NCBI RefSeq assembly: GCF_900450765.1 | Contig: NZ_UGGU01000002.1 | Span: forward strand, 1-34,147 | Direction: 5' to 3' | From: Fusobacterium necrogenes | GTDB lineage: Bacteria; Fusobacteriota; Fusobacteriia; Fusobacteriales; Fusobacteriaceae | DNA length: 34,147 nt | The notes under the pieces: model-generated | What the model saw: the letters and a program-made list of their open reading frames with translations, nothing else | Databases searched by the model: none | What the model was told of the DNA's origin: nothing | Made by a program: the position numbers and the translations under genes | In this document: positions 1 to 7,391 of the stretch, piece by piece | Layout of the letters: each line of letters begins with the position of its first letter | Numbering within the stretch: the first letter of the stretch is position 1

Positions 1-2393
1 TGAAGCTAATAATTGCGGAAAAACCAAGTTTAGCTAGAACTGTTGCTAAGGCTTTAGGTAAGTATGAAAACCATACTGAACAAGATAGAACTGGATATGT
101 AGAAAATGAAAATTATATTATTACTTGGTGTATGGGTCATTTGCTTTCTTTAAAAGATGTAGATGATTACTTAGGAAAAAAAACTCCATGGAAAGAAGTA
201 GAACTTCCATTTGTTCCTAGTAATTTTGAATATAAGATCAAAGATGATGATATAATAAAAAAACAAGTTAGTATTATTAAAAATCTTATTGAAAGAGAAG
301 ATGTAAAAGAAATAATACATTGTGGAGATTCAGACAGAGAGGGTCAAATGATTGTAGATAGTTTATTAGCCTTTATAAGCAACGATAAAACAGTTATGAG
401 GTTATGGTTGCCTGAACAGACAGAAGATACTATTAGAACACAATTAAAAGCTACAAAAAATAATTTTGAATATATAAATCTTCATAATGAGGGAATAGCA
501 AGATCTTATATAGATTGGTTATTAGGAATAAACCTTTCAAGGTATTTAACTAATAAAACAGAACATAAATTTGATGTAGGAAGAGTAGTAATTCCTATTG
601 TCAAGTTTATTTATGATAGAGAAATGGCAATTAAAAACTTTCAAGTTGAAAACTATTATCAACTTGAAAGTTTATTAGGAGATACTGAATTAGTATTAAC
701 TGTAGATAAAAAATTTAAAGAAAATGAAGAAAAAGAAGCAATAAAAGAAGCTGAAAACCTTAATAAAAATCAAGCTATTATTGAAAAAATTGAGAGTAAG
801 GAAATAAAAAAATATCCAAGTAAATTATTTTCACTTTCAAAATTGCAAAATCATTTATCTAAAACTAACAAGATGTCTTTTGCAAAATCAGAAAAAATTA
901 TTCAAAATCTATATTTAAACGGATATATTACTTATCCAAGAACAAATACTCAATACTTGGCAGAAAATGAAAAAGAAAAAGTAAGCAAAATATTAGAAGT
1001 GCTTGATATGCCTGATGAGCTTGATTTTCTTGATTCTAAAAGAATATTTGATTCTTCAAAAGTAGAAAGTCATAGTGCTTTAACTATTACTACTAAAATT
1101 CCTAAAGAAGAGGATCTAACAGATGAAGAAAAAATAGTATATAACACTATTTATAATAGATTTATAAGTAATTTTACCAAAGAAGAAACTTTAGTCAATC
1201 AAATAAAAGTAGATCTAAAAGTAGGAACAGAAACCTTTACATTTAAAGGGGAAACTATAACTAAATTAGGATTTATGAAATATGAGCCACAAAAAATAGA
1301 AAATAAATTACCTAACTTTAAAGAGGGAGATAGTTATAACATAGAATTTAAACCAGTTAAAAAGAAAACTACTCCGCCAAAAAAAGTAACAGAGGAAGAA
1401 TTAGGAAATTTTCTTGAAAATCCTTTTAGAAATGAAAAAATGACAGAAGATGAAGAATACAAGGCCATTTTTGATGGGGTAGAGATAGGAACAGTTGCTA
1501 CTAGAACATCAATTATAGAAAATGCAAAGAAAAATGAATATATTTCACAAAAAGGATCTACTTATAGTATAGAGCCTTTAGGAGAAAAACTCGTAGAAAT
1601 TTTAGATACTCTTAAAATTGATCTTTATAAAAATAAGACAGTAGAGTTTAGTAAACTATTGAAAAAAATTTATAAAGGAGAAAGTGAAGTAGAAGAAGTT
1701 GTAAATAAAACAATAGATGAATTAAATAAAATTATAGGTCAAGATATAGAGGTAGAAAAAATAAAAATGGAAGATACCCTAGAAGATTTAGGAATATGTC
1801 CTATGTGTGAAAAAGGACAGATCCATCAAAAAAAATCTAAAGAGGGAAAAATATTTTATACTTGTTCCGAGGAAAATTGTAAGTTCTTTTTATGGGAAGA
1901 TTCAAAACATTTTAACAATCCAATAAAAATAACAAAAGCCAAATTAAAAGGACTACTAGCCGGGAAAAAACAAGCTTTTAAAATGAAAAATAAAGAGGGT
2001 AAAGAATATGAAGCTTATCTAAAGATCAAAATAAATGGAAGCTATGTAAATTTTGAACTTGACGGATTTGTAGGAAATGATGATAGCGATTTAGGAATAT
2101 GTCCTATGTGTGAAAAAGGACAGATCCATCAAAAAAAATCTAAAGAGGGAAAAATATTTTATACTTGTTCCGAGGAAAATTGTAAGTTCTTTTTATGGGA
2201 AGATTCAAAACATTTTAACAATCCAATAAAAATAACAAAAGCCAAATTAAAAGGACTACTAGCCGGGAAAAAACAAGCTTTTAAAATGAAAAATAAAGAG
2301 GGTAAAGAATACGAAGCTTATCTAAAGATCAAAATAAATGGAAGCTATGTAAATTTTGAACTTGACGGATTTGTAAAAAAAGATAAAGAGTAA
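1..2393 (+). CDS. topB: DNA topoisomerase III, type IA (5' end continues at base 34147)
   Basis: Type IA topoisomerase that decatenates and relaxes DNA, commonly carried in conjugative operons. The reading frame runs from base 3 (AAG CTA ATA ATT) and becomes complete if base 34147 (A) joins bases 1-2 (TG), giving 797 aa that begin MKLIIAEKPSLA, the classic TOPRIM start. TOPRIM acidic motif DSDREG lies near residues 110-115. The catalytic tyrosine is in GYITYPRT, about residue 312. The C-terminus carries two near-identical ~96-aa blocks, each with a four-cysteine zinc-finger pattern (CPMC ... CSEENC). It is the eleventh to twelfth gene of the transfer operon, 14 bp after a 31-aa membrane peptide. 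Starting at the internal ATG at 132 would delete half of TOPRIM, so that start is rejected. Family assignment is firm; the role in transfer is inferred. Confidence 0.96.
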   Translation, partial: KLIIAEKPSLARTVAKALGKYENHTEQDRTGYVENENYIITWCMGHLLSLKDVDDYLGKKTPWKEVELPFVPSNFEYKIKDDDIIKKQVSIIKNLIEREDVKEIIHCGDSDREGQMIVDSLLAFISNDKTVMRLWLPEQTEDTIRTQLKATKNNFEYINLHNEGIARSYIDWLLGINLSRYLTNKTEHKFDVGRVVIPIVKFIYDREMAIKNFQVENYYQLESLLGDTELVLTVDKKFKENEEKEAIKEAENLNKNQAIIEKIESKEIKKYPSKLFSLSKLQNHLSKTNKMSFAKSEKIIQNLYLNGYITYPRTNTQYLAENEKEKVSKILEVLDMPDELDFLDSKRIFDSSKVESHSALTITTKIPKEEDLTDEEKIVYNTIYNRFISNFTKEETLVNQIKVDLKVGTETFTFKGETITKLGFMKYEPQKIENKLPNFKEGDSYNIEFKPVKKKTTPPKKVTEEELGNFLENPFRNEKMTEDEEYKAIFDGVEIGTVATRTSIIENAKKNEYISQKGSTYSIEPLGEKLVEILDTLKIDLYKNKTVEFSKLLKKIYKGESEVEEVVNKTIDELNKIIGQDIEVEKIKMEDTLEDLGICPMCEKGQIHQKKSKEGKIFYTCSEENCKFFLWEDSKHFNNPIKITKAKLKGLLAGKKQAFKMKNKEGKEYEAYLKIKINGSYVNFELDGFVGNDDSDLGICPMCEKGQIHQKKSKEGKIFYTCSEENCKFFLWEDSKHFNNPIKITKAKLKGLLAGKKQAFKMKNKEGKEYEAYLKIKINGSYVNFELDGFVKKDKE
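1785..2375 (+). repeat. Tandem duplication of the topB C-terminal zinc-finger block
   Basis: Two direct copies (1785-2072 and 2088-2375, each 288 bp, offset 303 bp = 101 codons) differ at one base that I can find, a silent TAT/TAC change at 2009/2312. They are joined by a short linker (GNDDS). Each encodes the CxxC-type finger plus a basic segment. The near identity points to a recent in-frame duplication, or to ongoing homogenisation. Confidence 0.95.
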
Positions 2394-2409
2394 TACTTTT
2401 AGTATTACT
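2389..2409 (+). repeat. Dispersed 9-3-9 palindrome, copy 1
   Basis: AGTAATACT, TTT, AGTATTACT: a perfect inverted repeat overlapping the topB stop codon and ending just before the trbJ binding site. It is not followed by a T-run, so here it is not an obvious intrinsic terminator. Further copies are at 6468, 11366, 16508 and 33996, with a close variant at 12666. Confidence 0.85.
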
Positions 2410-2422
2410 AAGGAGGTGTAAA

Positions 2423-3181
2423 ATGAAAAGAAAAATATTAATAATAACCCTAAATACTATACTATACATTTCGTCTTTAGCTTTGGAAGTGTATGATCCT
2501 GCTAATCATCAAGAAAATATAACTCAAAGAATAGAGAGTGTTAAACAAACATTAGAAGCAATTAAGCAAACTCAAAATCAAATTGAACAATTAAAAAATG
2601 ATGCAATTAATTTGGCTAGTATAGATGGAATATTAGCAAATAGCCAATTAATTGGATTACAACAAAGTTTTCAAAGTATTTTAGATATTCAAAACAAAGC
2701 TAAATCCCAAATAAATGATTTTAAAAATTTTCAGGAACAATTTAAAAATATTTATATTTCTTTTGAGGATTTAAAAAATTTAAATCCAGAACAATATATT
2801 TATCAAGCGGATAAAATATTAGAGCAAACAAGAAATATAGCAGAAGATTCATTAAGAACAGTTGGAATAACTAATTCTCAACAAATGCAAAATGACGCAC
2901 AAAGAGTAAGAGCTTTAATGAGTGCAGCTAATACAGTTCAAGGGCAAAAAGCAGCTATTCAAGCAAATGTACAAATGACAGGAATGACATATCAAGTTTT
3001 AAATGATATGAAATTATTACTTTCCCAAAGTCTAGCAACACAAGGTACAGCTATGATGAAAGAAATACAAAAAGAACAAGTAGCAAGAGAAGAATATAAC
3101 ACATTAACAACAGGAAAAATAGATACAAGTAATAAAAGTTCAGGATTAAGAGATTTATTAGAGGGAAAGAATATAAAATAA
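2423..3181 (+). CDS. trbJ: TrbJ/VirB5-like conjugal transfer protein
   Basis: 252 aa. Minor pilus/adhesin-type component of the type IV secretion system, exported to the periplasm. An N-terminal signal peptide (residues 1-20, ending near SSLALEVYDP) is followed by a long Gln-rich coiled-coil region (ENITQRIESVKQTLEAIKQ), as usual for TrbJ/VirB5. It starts eight bases after AAGGAGG. The last 21 residues (IDTSNKSSGLRDLLEGKNIK) are repeated at the end of the next protein. Its position between topB and trbL fits Trb operons. Family call by architecture and context, fairly sure. Confidence 0.85.
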   Translation: MKRKILIITLNTILYISSLALEVYDPANHQENITQRIESVKQTLEAIKQTQNQIEQLKNDAINLASIDGILANSQLIGLQQSFQSILDIQNKAKSQINDFKNFQEQFKNIYISFEDLKNLNPEQYIYQADKILEQTRNIAEDSLRTVGITNSQQMQNDAQRVRALMSAANTVQGQKAAIQANVQMTGMTYQVLNDMKLLLSQSLATQGTAMMKEIQKEQVAREEYNTLTTGKIDTSNKSSGLRDLLEGKNIK

Positions 3182-3513
3182 TAAAAGGTGGTTTAAATAT
3201 GAAAAAATTTTTAATAGGAATTTTAACAATTTTAACATTAACTGGGTGTGGAAGTAATTTCCAGTATGAAAGCAAAGAAGAAAAAAAGGAATTTTTAATA
3301 AAACTACTTCAAACAGAAGATAAAAAATTACAACAAGAATATAATGATATTATAAAGGATTTAGAAAGTCAAAATAATGAAAAAGCTTTAGCACAATTAA
3401 GAGATTGGAGAGATTTATATTTTTCTTTATCTTCAAGACATGGAAAAGAAATAGATACAAGTAATAAAAGTTCAGGATTAAGAAATTTATTAGAGGGAAA
3501 GAATATAGAATAA
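3119..3513 (+). repeat. Duplicated 63-bp gene-end cassette (3119-3181 and 3451-3513)
   Basis: The final 63 bp of trbJ and of the following lipoprotein gene are identical except for two bases, including the stop codon. Both proteins therefore end in the same ~20-residue tail (IDTSNKSSGLR-D/N-LLEGKNI-K/E). Confidence 0.93.
3199..3513 (+). CDS. Small lipoprotein between trbJ and trbL (entry-exclusion or VirB7-like candidate)
   Basis: 104 aa. A lipoprotein signal peptide with lipobox LTGC (Cys at about residue 18) is followed by a Lys/Glu-rich helical region and the tail shared with TrbJ. In Trb and VirB operons a small lipoprotein between the VirB5- and VirB6-type genes is often an entry-exclusion protein (TrbK/Eex) or the VirB7 subunit that partners VirB9. 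The position fits either; no diagnostic residue separates them. The start is preceded by AAAGGTGG. Confidence 0.7.
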   Translation: MKKFLIGILTILTLTGCGSNFQYESKEEKKEFLIKLLQTEDKKLQQEYNDIIKDLESQNNEKALAQLRDWRDLYFSLSSRHGKEIDTSNKSSGLRNLLEGKNIE

Positions 3514-3529
3514 CTAAGAGAGGGAAGTT

Positions 3530-4924
3530 ATGAATACATTAACTGAAGTTTTAAGTATTTTTTTAAAAGCTATAATTAATATTCCTGATAATTTAAAGAA
3601 TATATCTTTAGGATTATTATGTGTTTTTACCATAATTGACATAACTTTAGAAGTTTTTAACTTAGAAGAAACAGATTGGAATAAATACATAATAAAGAAA
3701 GTTTTTAGAGTAGGAATATTAATATATCTTATAACTAATTGGTCTTGGTTGCTCAAAGAAGTTATGTTAGGATTTTTAAAAATTGGAAAAGCTGCCATAA
3801 ACATAAGTGTAGGAAATAAAGATTTTATAGATAATCCAAGTGATATAATAGATTTAGGGATAGATTTAGGTTTTAAAATATTAGATCAAGGTAGTTGGTC
3901 AGCACCTTTGACTTATTTAGTATTAGGAATAATTTTTCTTCTAATAATAATAGGATTTTTCTTTTTAGCTTTTTCAGTTATAATAACTTCTATAGAATAT
4001 TATTTTTTAACTGGAATAGCAATAATATTTCTTCCTTTTGGCACTTTAAAAGTAGGAGAGAATTATTATACAAATGTTTTTAAATTGGTAGTTGGTTGCG
4101 GAATAAAAATGTGTATATTAAATCTAATAATGCTAATTAGTCAACCAATAATTGATAATTTGACAATGAATTTAGGAAATAAAACTAATAATTTTCTTCA
4201 TGCAGCAGCAGTAATAATAATACTTGCATATATAGCTTTGCAAATTCCAAGTATGGCCGCTTCATTAATGACTGGTAGTCCTGCATTAAATGCTAGTGCT
4301 GCACTACAAACTGGATTAGCAGGATTAAGAACAGCAGTAGCAGGAGTTGGGGCAGCAGCTACAACTATAGCAGCCGGAGCCGGAGCATATGCCGGGGCTA
4401 TGGGTGGGGCTAACTCTATGGCCGATAAAGGAGGAATGGCAGGAAGTAAACTCGGTGGAGCTATAGGAGGAATTTTCGGTCCCGGTGGTGTAGCAGTTGG
4501 ACAAGCTATAGGTGGAGCATTTGGAACAGCAGTAGGTGGAGTAGCAGGAATGGCAAGCGGAGCAGCACAAGGAGCTTATTCATCATTAAATAAAAATAAA
4601 GGAGAAACTAAAACAGACAATAAAAAAGAAGATAATAACGCTAACAATAAAGCAACAAACGCAAATAATAAAACTACTCCAAGTAATACTAATGGTAATA
4701 CTGACAGCGGATCAGTAAACACAGATACTGGAACTACTCCAAGTAATACTAATGGTAATACTGACAGCGGATCAGTAAACACAGATACTGGAACTACTCC
4801 AAGTAATACTAATAGTAATACTGACAACGGATCAGCAAATACAAATACTGGATCTAAATTAAAAAGAGAAGATATGTACTCTAATATAAACCATAAAACT
4901 AAATTAAATGGAGAAGAAATTTAA
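3530..4924 (+). CDS. trbL: TrbL/VirB6-like polytopic inner-membrane protein
   Basis: 464 aa. Inner-membrane channel component of the secretion system. Several hydrophobic spans lie in residues ~10-240 (for example LTYLVLGIIFLLIIIGFFFLAF). They are followed by an Ala/Gly-rich region with glycine-zipper-like GGxxGG and GAIGGIFGPGG segments (residues ~245-355), typical of TrbL C-termini. A hydrophilic Asn/Thr-rich end contains three 20-residue repeats (TTPSNTNGNTDSGSVNTDTG). The gene starts after GAGAGGGAAGTT and overlaps traF by one base. Confidence 0.88.
   Translation: MNTLTEVLSIFLKAIINIPDNLKNISLGLLCVFTIIDITLEVFNLEETDWNKYIIKKVFRVGILIYLITNWSWLLKEVMLGFLKIGKAAINISVGNKDFIDNPSDIIDLGIDLGFKILDQGSWSAPLTYLVLGIIFLLIIIGFFFLAFSVIITSIEYYFLTGIAIIFLPFGTLKVGENYYTNVFKLVVGCGIKMCILNLIMLISQPIIDNLTMNLGNKTNNFLHAAAVIIILAYIALQIPSMAASLMTGSPALNASAALQTGLAGLRTAVAGVGAAATTIAAGAGAYAGAMGGANSMADKGGMAGSKLGGAIGGIFGPGGVAVGQAIGGAFGTAVGGVAGMASGAAQGAYSSLNKNKGETKTDNKKEDNNANNKATNANNKTTPSNTNGNTDSGSVNTDTGTTPSNTNGNTDSGSVNTDTGTTPSNTNSNTDNGSANTNTGSKLKREDMYSNINHKTKLNGEEI
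4673..4852 (+). repeat. Three 60-bp tandem repeats in the trbL 3' end
   Basis: Units at 4673-4732 and 4733-4792 are identical; the unit at 4793-4852 has diverged at several bases. The period is a multiple of three, so copy-number changes would keep the frame. Confidence 0.95.
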
Positions 4925-5412
4925 TGAAAAAAATAATACTAATTTTTATTATTTTTATAGGTTGTTTATTATCTCAAAGGAATAAATATATAATAAATCC
5001 CTCTAAATCTTTAACTAGGGGGATTTATAAAACTTTTCCAGTAGAAACAATAAATAAAGGGGATATAGTAGTTTTTAATATTCCTAATGATATGAAAAAA
5101 ATGGCTAAAGAAAGAGAATATATCTTAAAAGACGCACAAACATTAATGAAAATAGTAGCAGCAACTAAAGATGATATGGTAACAATAAAAAATGATGAAC
5201 TCTTTATAAATGGTATATCTTGGGGAAAAATGGCCTATAAAGATAGTCATTCAAGAAAACTAGAGCCTAAAAGTGAAAAAGAATTACAGCCTAAAAATGA
5301 TGATGAATATTTATTACTTTCTAAAGTGAAAAATTCTTTTGATGGCAGATATATAGGAGTGGTAAAAAGAAAAGATATAATATATAAAGCAGAATTATTT
5401 ATAAAATTTTAA
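4924..5412 (+). CDS. traF: TraF-like conjugative signal peptidase (S26 family)
   Basis: 162 aa. A periplasmic-facing serine protease related to leader peptidase. In RP4 the homologue TraF matures and circularises the TrbC pilin. An N-terminal membrane anchor (IILIFIIFIGCLL) precedes NPSKSLTRGIY, which holds the likely nucleophile Ser29. LMKIVAATKDD holds the likely general base Lys76. SFDGRYIGVV matches the S26 signature near the end. The ATG overlaps the trbL stop (TAATG), so the two are translationally coupled. It is the last gene of the transfer operon. Confidence 0.88.
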   Translation: MKKIILIFIIFIGCLLSQRNKYIINPSKSLTRGIYKTFPVETINKGDIVVFNIPNDMKKMAKEREYILKDAQTLMKIVAATKDDMVTIKNDELFINGISWGKMAYKDSHSRKLEPKSEKELQPKNDDEYLLLSKVKNSFDGRYIGVVKRKDIIYKAELFIKF

Positions 5413-5420
5413 TAAAACAA

Positions 5421-5449
5421 TTGAAAAAAATAATTATATATGATACAAT
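5421..5449 (+). promoter_or_regulatory. Promoter of the type III antitoxin array
   Basis: TTGAAA at 5421-5426, a 17-bp spacer and TACAAT at 5444-5449, with a TG extended -10. It sits immediately after traF and about 20 bp before the first 46-bp repeat. Confidence 0.75.
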
Positions 5450-5467
5450 ACTATATATGAAAGATTT

Positions 5468-5598
5468 TTAGGAAACCAAACCTAAGTGTTCAAAAATGCG
5501 GTGTGATCGGAAGTTAGGAAACCAAACCTAAGTGTTCAAAAATGCGGTGTGATCGGAAGTTAGGAAACCAAACCTAAGTGTTCAAAAATGCGGTGTGA
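5468..5598 (+). repeat. 46-bp tandem repeats, 2.85 copies
   Basis: Units begin with TTAGGAAACC at 5468, 5514 and 5560. The first two are complete and identical; the third matches for 39 bp up to GTGTGA. There are no spacers, so this is not a CRISPR array. Confidence 0.96.
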
Positions 5599-5604
5599 AA
5601 GATA

Positions 5605-5631
5605 AAAAGTCCTTTAAGGACTTTTTTTTTT
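5605..5631 (+). terminator. Intrinsic terminator between antitoxin RNA and toxin
   Basis: AAAAGTCCTT and AAGGACTTTT arms run into a T-run ending at 5631. In type III loci this leaky terminator sets the excess of antitoxin RNA over toxin mRNA. Confidence 0.88.
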
Positions 5632-5644
5632 ACAAGGAGGAAAA

Positions 5645-6463
5645 ATGAAATTAAAAAATAGTGGTGTTTATACAATAAAAGAAGAATTTTTTGAAAAACA
5701 TCAAGATAAATATTTAAGTGAAAATAGAGGAACAGGACGTCCATATTATTATGTATATAAAGATAAAAAAATTGATGGAATTTATTGGTTAATTCCAATG
5801 TCTACTAAATTAGAAAAAGCTATTAATAAAATAAATACTCAATATGGTGGTAATGAGGAAAAATGTCCTTTTTATGTGATAAATACTCAACAAAAAAAAT
5901 CTGTTTTTCTTATTGGGAATGTTTTTCCTATAACTGAAAAATATATCGAGGGCGAGTTTATAGAAACTTTAACAAATAAACCATTAGTAATAAAAGATAC
6001 TAAATTAATTCAAAAAATAGAGAAAAAAACAGCTAAATATATAAACTATTCTATGAGAGTAACAAAAGAAAATACTATTAATTTGAAAAAATTATTAAAT
6101 GAATTAACTGAAGAACTAAAACAAGAGAAAAATATCTCTCAAGAAATAGTTTATAATCCATTGACAGGGCATGAATTAAAAACTCTTAAAGGGTATGAGC
6201 TGCCAAAATATGATACTAACCAATGGATCAGTAAAGTAGAAGTTGAAAAAAATAATCTAAAGGTAGTAGATGGATCAGCTGCAACTGTTCCAGTAGTATT
6301 AAAGAAAGATGATAAATTAATAACTAAAGATATAGAATTTTATAATATAGCACAATTAGATATATCTAAGGAATTTAAAAAAGAACACTTTAAGGATCTA
6401 AAACTAGAGCCTAAAAAAGAACAGAAAATTTCTAAACAAAAAAGTCGCGGTATAGAAAGATAA
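5645..6463 (+). CDS. TenpN/CptN-like type III toxin with ArdC-N-like C-terminal extension
   Basis: 272 aa. Residues 1 to ~150 match the TenpN/CptN endoribonuclease pattern as I recall it: GVYTIKEEFFEKHQDKYL, then GRPYYYVY, YWLIPMST, KSVFLIGNVFPITEKYI and a lysine-rich helix. Such toxins are normally about 160-175 aa, so roughly 100 residues are extra. The extension contains NPLTGHELKTLKGYE, a central part with a W and an EFYNIAQLD segment that aligns loosely with the ArdC N-terminal domain (compare NPTTGARYKGGN and FNVFNAEQIEG in the plasmid's own ArdC), and a basic end (KKEQKISKQKSRGIER). A shortened copy of the extension ends the zeta toxin at 15001. It starts after AAGGAGG. Toxin family fairly sure; function of the extension inferred. 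Confidence 0.82.
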   Translation: MKLKNSGVYTIKEEFFEKHQDKYLSENRGTGRPYYYVYKDKKIDGIYWLIPMSTKLEKAINKINTQYGGNEEKCPFYVINTQQKKSVFLIGNVFPITEKYIEGEFIETLTNKPLVIKDTKLIQKIEKKTAKYINYSMRVTKENTINLKKLLNELTEELKQEKNISQEIVYNPLTGHELKTLKGYELPKYDTNQWISKVEVEKNNLKVVDGSAATVPVVLKKDDKLITKDIEFYNIAQLDISKEFKKEHFKDLKLEPKKEQKISKQKSRGIER

Positions 6464-6494
6464 AAAAAGTAATACTAAAAGTATTACTTTTTTA
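6462..6494. terminator. Bidirectional terminator built on the 9-3-9 palindrome, copy 2
   Basis: AGTAATACT, AAA, AGTATTACT at 6468-6488, flanked by an A-run on the left and a T-run on the right. It lies between the convergent toxin gene and the 118-aa gene. Confidence 0.85.
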
Positions 6495-6532
6495 CCTATT
6501 TTTAAAAATCCGATAATTAAAATGATATAAAA

Positions 6533-6889
6533 TTACCATGAACTATAAAAATATATATTATGTGTGTTTAGTTCTGCTTCTATTTTTTTTAGAATTTCTA
6601 TATTCTTTTGTTCTTCTACTGTCTTTGTTAAAAAATTAAAATCCCGTTTAGTTAATTTTAAAAACTTATAATTAAAACTGTCTATATTATCATTTTTTTT
6701 CTTCTTTTGCCATACTTCAAAAACTGCTTCTTGTAAATCATAATTTTTATTAAAATACTTTATACATTCGGCCGTTTCTTCAAATTTTTCTAAGCTAATA
6801 TCCCCGTAATTTACTTTTCTATTTAATTCTTGAATGTCTTTCTCTGATATACTTTTCTTTGTTTTATAAAAATATTGATCTAAACCCAT
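6533..6889 (-). CDS. Hypothetical protein of the small MGLDQY type
   Basis: 118 aa, function not recognised. The N-terminus MGLDQYFYK resembles a class of small phage and plasmid proteins beginning MGLDMY/MGLDQY, seen in mobile elements without known role. The rest is hydrophilic and helical (charged, many Lys/Glu), with no membrane segment. It starts after AGGAGGTAAAAAA and follows the 71-aa gene, from which an RNA hairpin separates it. Probably the second gene of a two-gene accessory operon. Confidence 0.7.
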   Translation of the reverse strand: MGLDQYFYKTKKSISEKDIQELNRKVNYGDISLEKFEETAECIKYFNKNYDLQEAVFEVWQKKKKNDNIDSFNYKFLKLTKRDFNFLTKTVEEQKNIEILKKIEAELNTHNIYFYSSW

Positions 6890-6921
6890 TTTTTTACCTC
6901 CTATTTTGAATTTTTCCTATA

Positions 6922-6943
6922 GGGTACACCTTTAGATGTACCC
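6922..6943 (-). promoter_or_regulatory. Intercistronic hairpin
   Basis: GGGTACA and TGTACCC arms around an eight-base loop in the gap between the 71-aa and 118-aa genes. A comparable GC-rich hairpin lies at 17213-17235 in the related operon. Either mRNA processing or partial attenuation is possible. Confidence 0.5.
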
Positions 6944-6950
6944 CTTTTAT

Positions 6951-7166
6951 TTATTGTCTTTCTGCTCTTGCTATTAATATTTCATCTTCTAAATCTTGAT
7001 ATTTTAAGTAGTAACTATTTTCAATTTTTTCTATTCTTATATTTTTTACATCTACTTCTAAAACATCTTGATTTCTGATTAATTCTAATTTTGATTGTAA
7101 AGCTTCTAAATAATTTAATTTTTTTCCTTTAAATAAATTTTCTTTGGCTTTCTCTAATGTCATCAT
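6951..7166 (-). CDS. Small hypothetical protein, MMTLEKAK family, copy 1
   Basis: 71 aa starting MMTLEKAKENLFKG. The upstream in-frame ATG at 7184 would place the GGGAGGAG binding site inside the gene, so the start at 7166 is chosen. The first eight codons and the whole upstream leader are shared with the 87-aa gene at 17637-17900, but the remainder differs. Acidic, no membrane segment, not recognised. First gene after the long palindromic leader. Confidence 0.7.
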   Translation of the reverse strand: MMTLEKAKENLFKGKKLNYLEALQSKLELIRNQDVLEVDVKNIRIEKIENSYYLKYQDLEDEILIARAERQ

Positions 7167-7222
7167 ATATACTCCTCCCATCAAAAATGATTTTTTTCTT
7201 TTTTTTATTTTTTAGTTAGCCA

Positions 7223-7251
7223 AGAATAAGCAAATTTTCGAGGGAAATCAA
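7223..7251 (-). promoter_or_regulatory. Candidate promoter inside the palindrome stem, copy 1
   Basis: On the minus strand TTGATT (7251-7246), 17 bp, TATTCT (7228-7223), upstream of the 71-aa gene. Both boxes lie in the left arm of the palindrome: the -35 box is paired with TTGATTT at 7322-7328, and the -10 box faces a partly mismatched stretch. The same arrangement recurs at 17956-17984. Confidence 0.5.
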
Positions 7252-7391
7252 TATTTTTTTGAAAAGTTTTTGAGGAACGAAGTGTAAAAAAAAGTTTTCA
7301 AAAAACTCGAAGAGCTTGATGTTGATTTACCGGGCTGAAAGAGAAAATTTGCAAAAATTCGCAGGCTGAAAAATAAAAAAAGAAATTAAAT

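Larger units (their letters stand above)
5456..5631 (+). ncRNA. Probable ToxI-like RNA antitoxin precursor
   Basis: Promoter, 2.85 copies of a 46-bp tandem repeat, an intrinsic terminator and then a toxin gene is the standard architecture of type III toxin-antitoxin loci (ToxIN, CptIN, TenpIN). In these the toxin cuts the repeat RNA into units that inhibit it. TTAGG and CCTAA within each unit can form a short stem around an A-rich loop. No coding frame fits the array. RNA identity is inferred from layout and from the neighbouring toxin family. Confidence 0.8.

Noticed and set aside
4576-4827. Leu/Val-rich minus-strand frame across the trbL repeats
   Set aside because: Shadow of the Thr/Asn-rich repeats in trbL, with no start signal of its own.
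5468-5598. CRISPR array
   Set aside because: Units are contiguous, without spacers, and sit between a promoter and terminator before a toxin; type III antitoxin RNA explains them better.
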